From Candidatus Kurthia intestinigallinarum (GTDB taxonomy: Bacteria > Bacillota > Bacilli > Bacillales_A > Planococcaceae): a stretch of DNA of 40,689 bases. The stretch covers positions 1-40,689 of the forward strand of contig NZ_JTFC01000022.1 in the NCBI RefSeq assembly GCF_003991225.1, read 5' to 3'. The notes below the pieces were generated by a model. It worked only from the letters and a program-made list of their open reading frames with translations. It was not told the origin of the DNA and did not search any database. Made by a program: the position numbers and the translations under genes. Below, one piece after another: positions 19,818 to 28,491 of the stretch (positions are counted from its first letter, which is position 1; the number at the start of each line of letters is the position of its first letter).

Positions 19818-20540
19818 GTGATTTTACTAGGTTCATTAATTAATGGCGCACTCATTTTACTTGGAGGGTTTATTGGTCGTCTGCTGCAAAATATTCCAGA
19901 TCGCGTCAAAGAGACGGTCATGCTTGTCATTGCACTAGCAATTGTTGTGCTTGGTGTGCAAATGGGGATTCAGAGCGATAATTTTATTATTGTCATGGTA
20001 AGTCTCGTGTTTGGGACCATTATCGGTGAGTTAATTGACATTGATGGAATGTTGAACCGACTTGGTCAATGGATGGAAGGCAAGCTCGATGGGGGTAAGC
20101 TATCGAATAAAGAGGCGAATAAGGGAAGTCTTGCGCAGGGCTTTGTGACAGGAACCTTGATTTTTGTTATTGGCTCGATGAGTATTATTGGAGCGCTTGA
20201 TGGGGGTTTACGTAACGACCATTCAGTATTAATTACAAAGGGAATCATCGATGGTTTTACAGCGATGATATTAGCGTCAACAATGGGTGTTGGTGTGTTG
20301 ATAGCGGCAATACCAACTGTGCTATATGAAGGGCTTATTGCGATTTTTGCAGGCTTCATTAGTGCATTTATTCCGCAGGAGGCACTTGATTTATTTTTAA
20401 AGCAATTAACAGCGACAGGTGGGATTATGATTGCGGCCATTGGATTGAATATGCTTGGCTTAACGAAAATACGCGTAGCGAATACGTTGCCGGCGATTCC
20501 AGTTGTGGCAATTATTGTCGCAATTATGTACGTTCTCTAA
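19818..20540 (+). CDS. DUF554 membrane protein
   Basis: This 240-residue protein of the DUF554 (YdfK-like) family has unknown function. It has about six hydrophobic segments and Gly-rich family blocks: LGSLINGALILLGGFIGRL at the start, VSLVFGTIIGELIDID, and GTLIFVIGSMSIIGALDGGL in the middle. GTG start, 3 bases after the parB stop, so it is probably cotranslated with parB. In B. subtilis the gene after spo0J is yyaC, which is absent here. Confidence 0.9.
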   Translation: MILLGSLINGALILLGGFIGRLLQNIPDRVKETVMLVIALAIVVLGVQMGIQSDNFIIVMVSLVFGTIIGELIDIDGMLNRLGQWMEGKLDGGKLSNKEANKGSLAQGFVTGTLIFVIGSMSIIGALDGGLRNDHSVLITKGIIDGFTAMILASTMGVGVLIAAIPTVLYEGLIAIFAGFISAFIPQEALDLFLKQLTATGGIMIAAIGLNMLGLTKIRVANTLPAIPVVAIIVAIMYVL

Positions 20541-20557
20541 ATTCCGCATAAAATCAA

Positions 20558-20586
20558 TCGAAATTGCGACGTATTTTGACTATAAT
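20558..20586 (+). promoter_or_regulatory. Candidate promoter for the mscS-like gene
   Basis: A perfect TATAAT (20581-20586) is preceded at 17 bases by TCGAAA (20558-20563), one mismatch from a TTGAAA-type -35. It lies between the DUF554 stop and the mscS-like gene. Confidence 0.5.
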
Positions 20587-20597
20587 GAATGATAGAC

Positions 20598-20632
20598 AAA
20601 ACAGCTATTTACGTTTCGTAGATGGCTGTTTT
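20598..20632 (+). other. Hairpin in the mscS-like leader
   Basis: AAACAGCTAT (20599-20608) pairs with ATGGCTGTTT (20622-20631), and TACG with CGTA inside, closing a 3-base loop. It starts 12 bases after the candidate -10 and ends 26 bases before the ATG. It may be a weak terminator for parB-DUF554 or a leader structure. Confidence 0.5.
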
Positions 20633-20657
20633 CAATATGAAGAAGAGGAGACGACTT

Positions 20658-21566
20658 ATGTTACAGAATGCATATGATACGGTGATGAATTATATCATCG
20701 ATGAAAAAATGTGGATTACACTTGGCGTAAACTCGTTGAAAATTATTAGCATTATTCTTGGTGCGATGATTATCGTCCGTATTGCACGCGCTGCGATTAC
20801 AAAAACGTTTACGATGCGTGTGAGTCTAACTGACAAGCTACAAGCTGGCGGTTATAAAACGTATAATGCAGATCGTCGTTATCGAACGGTACTTCGTCTA
20901 TTGAAGAGTATTGTTGGGTATGTCGTGTACTTTATCGCGGGCGTGGCCTGTTTATCGGTTGTTGGCATTAACATCACCGGTTTAATTGCCGGTGCTGGGG
21001 TTGTTGGTTTAGCAATCGGTTTTGGTGCGCAAAGCTTAGTGAAAGATGTCATTACAGGATTTTTTATTATTTTCGAGGATCAATTTGGTGTAGGAGATTA
21101 TATTCGTTTAACGAATATTGAAGGAACCGTACTTGAAATTGGTCTGCGTACGACGAAAATTAAAGGAGCGGGTGGCGAAATTAATATTGTGCCAAACGGT
21201 TCAATTACTGAAGTTATCAACTATTCGATTAATAACTCAACAGCAATTATCGATGTCAGTGTGGCGTATAGCTCAGACATTAATAAAGCTGAGGAGCTCA
21301 TTATAGATTATTTACGTACATTACCTCAAAAGGATGAAAATATCGTTGGAGAACCGACACTTCTAGGTGTGCAAAGTGTCGTTGGCGCAGAAGTGGTTTT
21401 ACGAATTTCTGTTGAAACATTGCCGATGCAGCATTTTGGTATCTCACGTATGATTCGCCGCGATGTGAAGGAGATGTTTGATGCAAATGGTATTGACATT
21501 CCGTATCCGAAAATGATGGTTTATGAGCGTGAAGCAACACCGATTTCAGAGGAGGGCGAAGAGTAG
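20658..21566 (+). CDS. MscS-family small-conductance mechanosensitive channel
   Basis: A 302-residue membrane channel that opens on hypo-osmotic stress to release solutes. Hydrophobic segments lie at about 22-42 and 80-100. The pore-lining TM3 contains the Gly/Ala-rich GLIAGAGVVGLAIGFGAQSLVKDVITG. The beta domain follows with EDQFGVGDYIRL and INIVPNGSI, both strong MscS signatures. The start at 20658 is chosen because GAAGAGGAG stands 7-8 bases before it. The gene overlaps the DUF951 start by one base. It resembles YkuT of B. subtilis, but I cannot assign orthology. Confidence 0.93.
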   Translation: MLQNAYDTVMNYIIDEKMWITLGVNSLKIISIILGAMIIVRIARAAITKTFTMRVSLTDKLQAGGYKTYNADRRYRTVLRLLKSIVGYVVYFIAGVACLSVVGINITGLIAGAGVVGLAIGFGAQSLVKDVITGFFIIFEDQFGVGDYIRLTNIEGTVLEIGLRTTKIKGAGGEINIVPNGSITEVINYSINNSTAIIDVSVAYSSDINKAEELIIDYLRTLPQKDENIVGEPTLLGVQSVVGAEVVLRISVETLPMQHFGISRMIRRDVKEMFDANGIDIPYPKMMVYEREATPISEEGEE

Positions 21567-21766
21567 TGGAAGCGAAAACGTATAAGTTAAATGATGTCGT
21601 CGAAATGAAAAAGCAACATCCATGTGGCACAAATGCATGGAAAATTATTCGCTTAGGTGCAGATATCCGCATTAAATGTACAGGTTGCCAGCATAGTGTG
21701 CTGATTCCTCGTCGTGAGTTTGAGAAGAAATTAAAAAAAGTGCTTATTGAGGCACCAGAACAATAA
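21566..21766 (+). CDS. yyzM: DUF951 small protein (YyzM-like)
   Basis: This 66-residue protein of the DUF951 family has unknown function. It reads YKLNDVVEMKKQHPCGTNAW and has Cys at 20, 38 and 41 (CTGC), suggesting a small metal-binding or nucleic-acid-binding fold. Its GTG start overlaps the last base of the mscS-like stop codon (TAGTG), so translation is likely coupled. The mscS-DUF951-ychF order is common in Bacillales. Confidence 0.9.
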   Translation: MEAKTYKLNDVVEMKKQHPCGTNAWKIIRLGADIRIKCTGCQHSVLIPRREFEKKLKKVLIEAPEQ

Positions 21767-21795
21767 TAGACTTTTACGTGCTGAAAAATTATAAT
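21767..21795 (+). promoter_or_regulatory. Promoter for ychF
   Basis: TAGACT (21767-21772), 17 bases and a perfect TATAAT (21790-21795) lie in the short DUF951-ychF gap, 46 bases before ychF. Confidence 0.6.
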
Positions 21796-21841
21796 AGACA
21801 GGTTAAACACGTAGGAACAATTTGAAAGGTTGTGGATGAAC

Positions 21842-22942
21842 ATGGCTTTAACAGCCGGTATCGTAGGTTTACCTAACGTAGGGAAATCAACATTATTTAA
21901 CGCAATTACAAAAGCAGGCGCGCTTGCAGCGAACTATCCGTTTGCAACAATCGACCCAAACGTAGGAATCGTAGAAGTGCCAGATGCTCGTTTAGATAAA
22001 TTAACTGAATTAGTAGAACCAAAGAAAACAGTGGCAACTTCATTTGAATTCACTGACATTGCTGGTATTGTACAAGGTGCTAGCCAAGGTGAAGGTTTAG
22101 GGAATAAATTCTTATCTCATATTCGTGAAGTAGATGCGATTACACAAGTTGTACGTTGCTTCGAAGATGAAAACATCACACATGTTGCAGGTAAAGTAGA
22201 CCCACTTAGTGACATCGAAGTAATCAACTTAGAATTAATTCTTGCCGATTTAGAATCAGTTGACAAACGCTATGCGAAAGTAAGTAAATTAGCGAAACAA
22301 AAAGATAAAGAATCAATGGAAGAAGCAGCTGTGCTTGAAAAAGTAAAAGAAGCATTCGCAAACGAAATGCCAGCTCGCTCAGTTGACCTAAGTGATGAAG
22401 AGAAAAAAATCATCAAGGGCTTAAGTCTATTAACGCTAAAACCAGCATTATACGTAGCAAATGTTGCAGAAGATGAAGTAGCAGACGCTGACAACAATAA
22501 GTACGTGCAACAAGTACGTGACTACGCTGCAAAAGAAGGCGCTGAAGTAATCGTTGTTTGTGCGAAGATTGAAGAAGAAATCGCGCAATTAGATGACGAT
22601 GAAAAAGCAATGTTCTTAGAAGAGCTTGGTATCGAAGAATCAGGTTTAGATAAATTAATCAAAGCGGCATACAGCCTACTTGGTTTAGCTACTTACTTCA
22701 CTGCAGGTGTACAAGAAGTACGCGCATGGACATTCCGTAAAGGCATGAAAGCACCACAATGTGCCGGCGTTATCCACTCTGATTTCGAACGCGGGTTCAT
22801 CCGTGCCGAAACGATTTCATTTGAGGACCTAGTTGCTTACGGTTCAAAACCAGCCGCAAAAGAAGCGGGTCGCCTTCGTCTTGAAGGGAAAGAATACGTT
22901 GTACAAGATGGCGACGTAATGGAATTCTTATTTAACGTTTAA
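21842..22942 (+). CDS. ychF: Redox-regulated ATPase YchF
   Basis: YchF is an Obg-related P-loop protein that prefers ATP to GTP, binds ribosomes and affects stress responses. It has 366 residues. Visible are G1 [33 protein letters not shown]3 [20 protein letters not shown] and the C-terminal TGS-like domain ([27 protein letters not shown]). The ATG at 21842 gives the near-universal [12 protein letters not shown] start. The ATG two codons upstream is better placed from AAAGG and cannot be excluded. A terminator follows at once. Confidence 0.97.
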   Translation: MALTAGIVGLPNVGKSTLFNAITKAGALAANYPFATIDPNVGIVEVPDARLDKLTELVEPKKTVATSFEFTDIAGIVQGASQGEGLGNKFLSHIREVDAITQVVRCFEDENITHVAGKVDPLSDIEVINLELILADLESVDKRYAKVSKLAKQKDKESMEEAAVLEKVKEAFANEMPARSVDLSDEEKKIIKGLSLLTLKPALYVANVAEDEVADADNNKYVQQVRDYAAKEGAEVIVVCAKIEEEIAQLDDDEKAMFLEELGIEESGLDKLIKAAYSLLGLATYFTAGVQEVRAWTFRKGMKAPQCAGVIHSDFERGFIRAETISFEDLVAYGSKPAAKEAGRLRLEGKEYVVQDGDVMEFLFNV

Positions 22943-22944
22943 TC

Positions 22945-22986
22945 AAAAAAGGACACGGCCTTAGCTGGCGGTGTCCTCTTTTTTTT
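22945..22986. terminator. Bidirectional terminator between ychF and the DUF3267 gene
   Basis: The stem GGACACGGCC/GGCGGTGTCC is flanked by AAAAAA on one side and a T-run on the other. It serves the converging genes and contains the stop codon of the minus-strand gene. Confidence 0.8.
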
Positions 22987-23545
22987 CGACTGGATGAAGT
23001 GTATATAGATGGAGCCGTGGAAATTTCTCATCATCTTTTACAAGGCAGTTTTTCGGATATTTTAACAGTCCGGCATACATCGCAAAGTCACCCACTGCGC
23101 CAGCGATTAGCCAAGCACCTGCTAGCACGAGCATCTGACTTTGAAGCCAGAAGCCTAAAATGACGGGTACGACCCCCGTTAGCCAAAACGGGAGTAACAG
23201 CGCCTTTCGCATCACAGCGTTTGGAAGTAACTCCGTCGTTGTGGCATAGGCAATGCCCATTTTTAAATTAACGCCGTATTTAAGCGATGATAAGGGCACA
23301 CGTCCAAAGAGTACAAAGCCGATGAGATGGCAGATCTCATGGAGCACAATTAAGAGCATATAGAGCCCAGCAAATAATAAAAGATCGACTAAAAAGCGCC
23401 ATGATTCAAAATGATTAGTAAAACCAAAAAAGTAGGCATAGATGCCAACTAAAATGACCGATGCACCGATTGTGACCCATAAATTTTGCTTGCCTACTTC
23501 GTGCATATCTAGCTCGATCACAGCGAATTTTACTGGTTCTCGCAT
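22961..23545 (-). CDS. DUF3267 membrane protein with a zincin-type HExxH
   Basis: A 194-residue membrane protein with about four hydrophobic segments. One of them carries IVLHEICHLIGF, a zinc-protease-like HExxH motif at H69-E70-H73. The DUF3267 family is predicted to contain membrane zincin peptidases; the substrate is unknown. TTAGGAGGTGGGG precedes the ATG. It lies head-on to its neighbours and to the replication fork, between ychF and rpsF. In B. subtilis these two are adjacent, so this gene looks inserted into a conserved core block. Confidence 0.85.
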   Translation of the reverse strand: MREPVKFAVIELDMHEVGKQNLWVTIGASVILVGIYAYFFGFTNHFESWRFLVDLLLFAGLYMLLIVLHEICHLIGFVLFGRVPLSSLKYGVNLKMGIAYATTTELLPNAVMRKALLLPFWLTGVVPVILGFWLQSQMLVLAGAWLIAGAVGDFAMYAGLLKYPKNCLVKDDEKFPRLHLYTLHPVEKKEDTAS

Positions 23546-23604
23546 GACCCCACCTCCTAACCTTTAGTATTGCAAAACGTTCATAAAATAGCGAATAATA
23601 ATCG

Positions 23605-23633
23605 TTGCGAACAAAAGTCGAATATGGTAATAT
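23605..23633 (+). promoter_or_regulatory. Promoter for rpsF-ssb-rpsR
   Basis: TTGCGA (23605-23610), 17 bases and TAATAT (23628-23633) lie 87 bases before rpsF. This leaves an untranslated leader of about 80 bases. Confidence 0.6.
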
Positions 23634-23670
23634 TTAAAGATGTGAGTAGTACACGTTACTAACTCTCCTT

Positions 23671-23691
23671 GCCTATCTACGGTAGGTAGGC
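23671..23691 (+). promoter_or_regulatory. Candidate S6:S18 autoregulatory leader hairpin
   Basis: GCCTATCTA (23671-23679) pairs with TAGGTAGGC (23683-23691), one G-U pair included, around a CGG loop. It sits 11 bases before the GAGGAGGTG ribosome site of rpsF. A CTCTCCTT stretch just upstream could pair with that site. rpsF leaders in many bacteria bind the S6:S18 complex; I infer the same here from position and structure. Confidence 0.45.
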
Positions 23692-23719
23692 CAAAGACCA
23701 TGAGGAGGTGCAAATACAA

Positions 23720-24010
23720 ATGCGCAAATACGAATTAATGTACATCATTCGTCCAAACATCGAAGAAGAAGCTAAAAAAGCTCTAGTTGAACGTTTCAAC
23801 GAAATCTTAACTTCTAACGGTGCTGAATTAGTTGAATCTAAAGATTGGGGCAAACGTCGTCTTGCTTACGAAATCAATGACTTCCGTGAAGGTTTCTACC
23901 AAATCATGAAAGTTAATGCTCCAACTGAAGCTATCAACGAATACACTCGTCTAGCTAACATCAGCGAAGACATCATCCGTCACATCGCTGTACGCGAAGA
24001 AGAAAAATAA
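23720..24010 (+). CDS. rpsF: 30S ribosomal protein S6
   Basis: S6 binds the central domain of 16S rRNA together with S18. The 96 residues begin [17 protein letters not shown] and contain [19 protein letters not shown] and the R-x-E-rich tail HIAVREEEK, all typical. The ATG at 23720 follows GAGGAGGTG by 9 bases; an in-frame start 12 bases upstream is unlikely. The gene heads the rpsF-ssb-rpsR operon conserved across Firmicutes. Confidence 0.98.
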   Translation: MRKYELMYIIRPNIEEEAKKALVERFNEILTSNGAELVESKDWGKRRLAYEINDFREGFYQIMKVNAPTEAINEYTRLANISEDIIRHIAVREEEK

Positions 24011-24047
24011 TCAGTTATAATATATAAAGTAAGGAGGTTGTATTCTG

Positions 24048-24626
24048 ATGATTAACAATGTCGTATTAGTCGGTCGCTTAACAAAAGACCCTGAACTTCG
24101 CCAGACACAATCTGGTGTTGCTGTAGCTCGTTTCACACTTGCTGTAAACCGTCCTTTTTCTAGCCAAAATGGTGAAAAACAAGCGGACTTCATTAGCATC
24201 GTTGTTTGGCGCAAACAAGCGGAAAACTGTGCACAATTCCTGCACAAAGGAAGCTTAGCGGGCGTTCAAGGACGTATCCAAACAGGTAGCTATGAAGGCC
24301 AAGACGGTAAACGTGTCTACACGACAGAGGTGATCGCTGATAACGTTCAGTTCCTAGAACCGAAAAACGCTAACAGCAATTATCAACAAGGTCAAGGCGG
24401 TTTCCAACAACAAGGTGGATACCAACAACAGCCTTATAATGGCGGCAATCAAAACCAATTTGGTGGCAACCAGTTCGGTAATTCTCAACAAGGCGGTTAT
24501 CAACAACCATCTTATCAACAGAATCAGCCAACTAATCAAAACTACACAAACATGAATGAGGATCCTTTTGCAACACCAACTGACAACAAAAAAGTTGATG
24601 TGTCTGAAGACGATCTTCCATTCTAA
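24048..24626 (+). CDS. ssb: Single-stranded DNA-binding protein
   Basis: SSB coats single-stranded DNA at forks and recruits repair proteins by its C-terminal tip. It has 192 residues. The OB fold covers about 1-106 ([34 protein letters not shown]). A Gln/Gly/Asn-rich disordered linker follows, and the tip SEDDLPF is the standard partner-binding end. AAGGAGG precedes the ATG. Its place between rpsF and rpsR is the conserved Bacillales arrangement. Confidence 0.98.
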   Translation: MINNVVLVGRLTKDPELRQTQSGVAVARFTLAVNRPFSSQNGEKQADFISIVVWRKQAENCAQFLHKGSLAGVQGRIQTGSYEGQDGKRVYTTEVIADNVQFLEPKNANSNYQQGQGGFQQQGGYQQQPYNGGNQNQFGGNQFGNSQQGGYQQPSYQQNQPTNQNYTNMNEDPFATPTDNKKVDVSEDDLPF

Positions 24627-24650
24627 TTTTAAGAAGGAGGGAAATTGAAC

Positions 24651-24887
24651 ATGGCACCACGTCGAGGAGGCCGCAAACGCCGTAAAGTTTGTTATTTCAC
24701 ATCTAATAACATCAAACACATCGATTATAAAGATGTTGATTTATTAAAAAAATTCATCTCAGAACGAGGCAAAATCTTACCACGTCGCGTAACTGGTACT
24801 AGCGCTAAATACCAACGTAAATTAACTCTAGCTATCAAAACTGCACGTGTAATGGCTTTACTTCCATTCGTAGCTGAAGAAAAATAA
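24651..24887 (+). CDS. rpsR: 30S ribosomal protein S18
   Basis: S18 pairs with S6 in the 30S platform. The 78-residue, basic protein reads [19 protein letters not shown], followed by [26 protein letters not shown], unmistakable for S18. The ATG at 24651 follows AAGGAGGG by 9 bases. It has an intact Cys (residue 15) near the N-terminus. It is the last gene of the rpsF operon. Confidence 0.98.
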   Translation: MAPRRGGRKRRKVCYFTSNNIKHIDYKDVDLLKKFISERGKILPRRVTGTSAKYQRKLTLAIKTARVMALLPFVAEEK

Positions 24888-24901
24888 GACACTGTTCTTA
24901 G

Positions 24902-24932
24902 AGAGACTAGGCATTCGCTTGGTCTCTTTTCT
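24902..24932 (+). terminator. Terminator after rpsR
   Basis: AGAGACTAGGC pairs with GCTTGGTCTCT (two G-U pairs, loop ATTC) and is followed by TTTCTT. It closes the rpsF-ssb-rpsR transcript. Confidence 0.8.
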
Positions 24933-25012
24933 TATGCTCTTTTTTAAAGAAATAAGGTGTAATTTTACTTCCTATCGTACGATTTTAGGGACCAATGACC
25001 TCTGTCGTTTTT

Positions 25013-25041
25013 TTGTTAGGTACTATGAAACATGGTACAAT
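25013..25041 (+). promoter_or_regulatory. Promoter for yybS-gdpP-rplI-dnaC
   Basis: TTGTTA (25013-25018), 17 bases and TACAAT (25036-25041), with TG just before the -10, stand 47 bases before yybS. Confidence 0.65.
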
Positions 25042-25088
25042 GGGAAGATGAAATATTAAAAGTTTCTCTTAAAAAAGGAAGGTACAAC

Positions 25089-26042
25089 ATGCCAGAAAAT
25101 CGTACGCGTCGCCTTACACATGGCGCGATGATGGTCGCTATTTTTACGGTGCTTCTTGCGGTATCTACATATATTCCGCTTACATCGATATTGATTACTT
25201 GGGTGCTACCATTACCAATTGCTTGGTATAGCGCAAAGTATAATATGAGCTCATCAGTTGCTGTAACAATTGCTGGGATTATGTTGTCATTTATCGTTGG
25301 AGGCGGCTTTTTAGCGCTACCAGTAGCCTTTATGTATGCTGTGATTGGCCTCGTGCTTGGGACGATGCTTCGTCTAAAGAAAAACAAGGCGACTATCTTT
25401 TTAGCAACCAGTGGCGCGATTCTTGCAACATTCGCCATCGTTTATTTTGCTTTTGTAAAAATCTTAAATATTAATATTATCCAGCAAACACTCGACCTCT
25501 CGATGCAATCATTTGATACATCACGTAAAATGATGGAGGCGTCAAATGTGCCTGCTGACCAGTTGGCAAGCTTTGAAAAACAGCTTGAGTTAATGGAGAA
25601 GACAGCTACGTATTTAGTACCTTCTCTACTCGTATTTGCGGTCCTTGGCATCGCATTTATTATTCTTGCAGTGAATTTGCCGCTGTTAAAACGTTTAAAA
25701 CTAGAGGTGCCAAAATTTAAACCGTTTCGTTATATGCAGTTACCACGTTCCATTCTTTGGTATTACTTCATCGTTCTTATTATTTCGTTGTTTGTAAGAC
25801 CAGAAGAGGGTACATATCTTTATGTGGCAATCTTAAACTTATCCTCTATTTTGACAATGCTATTGGCACTACAAGGCTTGTCACTGATTCACTTTTTCAT
25901 TTTGGAAAAGGGAATGCCAAAAGGTGTGGTAGTGATCGCAACAATTATTGCGCTGCCGTTTTTACAGTTTGTTTCACTAATTGGCTTAGTGGATTTAGGA
26001 TTTAATATTCGTGGATTTATCACTGGTGAGACAAAGAAATAG
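25089..26042 (+). CDS. yybS: DUF2232 membrane protein YybS
   Basis: This 317-residue integral membrane protein of the YybS family (DUF2232) has unknown molecular function. It has about eight hydrophobic stretches, among them MMVAIFTVLLAVSTYIPLTS, VAFMYAVIGLVLGTML and a C-terminal VVVIATIIALPFLQFVSLI. A soluble, amphipathic stretch lies near residues 130-170. The ATG at 25089 follows AAGGAAGGT. It leads the yybS-gdpP-rplI-dnaC block and ends 11 bases before gdpP. Confidence 0.88.
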   Translation: MPENRTRRLTHGAMMVAIFTVLLAVSTYIPLTSILITWVLPLPIAWYSAKYNMSSSVAVTIAGIMLSFIVGGGFLALPVAFMYAVIGLVLGTMLRLKKNKATIFLATSGAILATFAIVYFAFVKILNINIIQQTLDLSMQSFDTSRKMMEASNVPADQLASFEKQLELMEKTATYLVPSLLVFAVLGIAFIILAVNLPLLKRLKLEVPKFKPFRYMQLPRSILWYYFIVLIISLFVRPEEGTYLYVAILNLSSILTMLLALQGLSLIHFFILEKGMPKGVVVIATIIALPFLQFVSLIGLVDLGFNIRGFITGETKK

Positions 26043-26053
26043 GAGTTGATTTT

Positions 26054-28027
26054 TTGGATACTCTATTTAGAAAAAGGCCGGTTCGATATCCGCTCATCAT
26101 CTTGTCATTGCTTGCGGTCATTAGCATCGTTGTTATCGTCATGAAATTCCCGATAATAGGTGCCATTTATGGAGTCGTTATTATTGTCGTACTAGCGATT
26201 GCATTTAAAGCTGAAAGTGAAGCATATGAGCAAACAGAGAAGCATATCGAACTCTTATCCTACAGACTAAAGGAAGTCGGGGAAGAGGCATTATTAGAAA
26301 TGCCACTTGGGGTGTTATTAATAAATGATAATTTCCAGGTGGAATGGGCAAACCCATTTATGAAGCGTGTCATGCAGGTAGATACACTTGTAGGAATCGA
26401 TTTACTAGAGATTTCTGAGGAACTACAGGCACTTGTAAAGCATGCGGATTTAAATGAAACGACGGTTACAATTAAAAATCGTCAGTATCAAACACTTTAT
26501 AAACGCAATGAAAAGCTCTTATACTTCTTTGATATTACAGAGCAAGTTGAAATTGAAGAACTGTATTATGATGATCGGACGGTTATCGGGATTTTATTTA
26601 TTGATAACTACGATGATATTACTGAAAATATGGACGATCAGCATAAGAGTCAAACGAATGCGCTTGTGACATCGCTTGTGAATCGCTGGGGAAATGCACA
26701 TGATATTTACATTAAACGTATTTCCACAGACCGCTTTATTGCGATTATGAATGAGTCGATTTTACAACAGCTTGAGAAAAAGAAATTTGCGATTTTGGAT
26801 GACATTCGCGAAGAAACAGCGCAGCAAAGTCTACCACTAACGCTAAGTATTGGTATCGGTGCGGGTTCGCCCTCTCTATCAGAGCTTGGTGAGCTTGCGC
26901 AGTCGAGTCTTGATTTAGTACTTGGGCGAGGTGGGGACCAGGTGGCGATTAAGCAGCCTGATGGTAAGGTGAAATTTTACGGCGGGAAAACAAACCCGGT
27001 TGAAAAACGTACGCGTGTGCGTGCACGTGTCATTTCCCATGCGCTACGTGATTTAATCCAAGATAGTGACCAAGTGTTTGTTATGGGACATAAAATGCCG
27101 GATATGGACGCGATTGGTGCGGCCATTGGTGTGCGTAAAATGGCCGATATGAATAATATAAACGGCTATGTGGTCATTGATTTTGATAATATCGACAACA
27201 GTACAACACGTCTGATGCGTGTCATTAAGGAAAAATCGGATTTATTCGATAAATTCTTAACGCCAGAGCAGGCGATGGAGCGTATGACGGAGAAATCATT
27301 ATTAGTCATTGTCGATACGCATAAGCCGTCGATGACGATTGATGAGCGTTTATTAGAGCGTACCGATAAAGTCGTCGTTATCGACCATCACCGACGTGGT
27401 GAGGAGTTCGTTAATAGACCGATGCTTGTTTATATGGAGCCTTATGCTTCATCAACAGCGGAACTTGTGACCGAATTACTCGAATATCAGCCAAAAAATG
27501 ATAAACTAACTATGTTGGAAGCAACATCTCTTCTTGCGGGAATCATCGTTGATACGAAAAGCTTTACGCTTCGTACAGGGGCGCGTACATTTGAGGCTGC
27601 ATCTTACCTTCGTACAAACGGCGCAGACACTGTGCTCGTGCAGAACTTACTGAAGGAAGATATGGATACGTATATTATGCGTTCAAAAATTGTCGAAACG
27701 GCAGAGATTTATCACAAGACGATTGCTATTGCTCGTGGGCAAGGGACAAAAGTATATAACTCAGTATTGATTGCACAAACAGCGGATATTTTATTGTCGA
27801 TGCAAGGCATTTCCGCATCCTTTGTTGTCGCGCATCGTGCAGATGGCCGTATCGGTATTTCTGCACGTTCATTAGGGGATATTAATGTACAACTCGTAAT
27901 GGAAGAGCTTGGCGGCGGTGGGCATTTAACGAACGCCGCAAGTCAGCTTGAAGCGGATACAATTGAAGAGGCAATGACACGCTTAAAAACAGCAATCGAT
28001 CATGTAATAGAAGGGAGCTCGGAATAA
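26054..28027 (+). CDS. gdpP: Cyclic-di-AMP phosphodiesterase GdpP
   Basis: GdpP degrades the essential messenger c-di-AMP to pApA and so sets potassium and cell-wall homeostasis. The 657 residues show two membrane segments (about 14-30 and 33-50), a PAS-like domain (about 80-165), a degenerate GGDEF (about 170-305, STDRF in place of the signature) and the catalytic DHH/DHHA1 domains. DHH metal ligands are visible: H346, D350 and D352 (MGHKMPDMD), D421 and DHH at 444-446. DHHA1 shows GGGGH near 620-624. The start is TTG at 26054, 8 bases after AGGAG. The stop overlaps the rplI ATG by one base (TAATG). Confidence 0.96.
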   Translation: MDTLFRKRPVRYPLIILSLLAVISIVVIVMKFPIIGAIYGVVIIVVLAIAFKAESEAYEQTEKHIELLSYRLKEVGEEALLEMPLGVLLINDNFQVEWANPFMKRVMQVDTLVGIDLLEISEELQALVKHADLNETTVTIKNRQYQTLYKRNEKLLYFFDITEQVEIEELYYDDRTVIGILFIDNYDDITENMDDQHKSQTNALVTSLVNRWGNAHDIYIKRISTDRFIAIMNESILQQLEKKKFAILDDIREETAQQSLPLTLSIGIGAGSPSLSELGELAQSSLDLVLGRGGDQVAIKQPDGKVKFYGGKTNPVEKRTRVRARVISHALRDLIQDSDQVFVMGHKMPDMDAIGAAIGVRKMADMNNINGYVVIDFDNIDNSTTRLMRVIKEKSDLFDKFLTPEQAMERMTEKSLLVIVDTHKPSMTIDERLLERTDKVVVIDHHRRGEEFVNRPMLVYMEPYASSTAELVTELLEYQPKNDKLTMLEATSLLAGIIVDTKSFTLRTGARTFEAASYLRTNGADTVLVQNLLKEDMDTYIMRSKIVETAEIYHKTIAIARGQGTKVYNSVLIAQTADILLSMQGISASFVVAHRADGRIGISARSLGDINVQLVMEELGGGGHLTNAASQLEADTIEEAMTRLKTAIDHVIEGSSE

Positions 28028-28476
28028 TGAAAGTTATTTTCTTAGAAGACGTAAAAGGTAAAGGTAAAAAAGGTGAAGTGAAAGAAGTATCGGATGGATA
28101 CGCACGTAACGTTTTACTAAAACAAAAAAAAGCAGTTGAAGCAACAAGTGCTGAAATGGCGAAATTACGCGCTAACAATAAACGCGCTGAAGAAAACGCT
28201 GCACAAGAGCTTGAAGATGCAAAACAATTAAAAGAAACATTAGAAAAATTAACAATTGAATTAACAGCGAAACCAGGGAAAGATGGTCGCTTATTCGGTT
28301 CAATTACATCAAAACAAATTGCTGAACAACTGCAAAAAGATCACGGCATCAAAATCGATAAACGTAAAATGGATTTAAAAGATGCTATCCGTACATTAGG
28401 TGTAACGAATGTGAACGTAAAATTACACCATGAAGTAACGGCTGTTCTTAAAGTACATGTTGCAGAAGAAGCGTAA
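28027..28476 (+). CDS. rplI: 50S ribosomal protein L9
   Basis: L9 binds 23S rRNA with its N-terminal domain and extends along the ribosome surface. It has 149 residues. The start [20 protein letters not shown], followed by [19 protein letters not shown], is the L9 signature. A long charged connecting helix (about 40-75) and the C-terminal domain with [16 protein letters not shown] follow. The ATG overlaps the gdpP stop. Confidence 0.98.
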   Translation: MKVIFLEDVKGKGKKGEVKEVSDGYARNVLLKQKKAVEATSAEMAKLRANNKRAEENAAQELEDAKQLKETLEKLTIELTAKPGKDGRLFGSITSKQIAEQLQKDHGIKIDKRKMDLKDAIRTLGVTNVNVKLHHEVTAVLKVHVAEEA

Positions 28477-28491
28477 GAAAGGGAGACGCGT

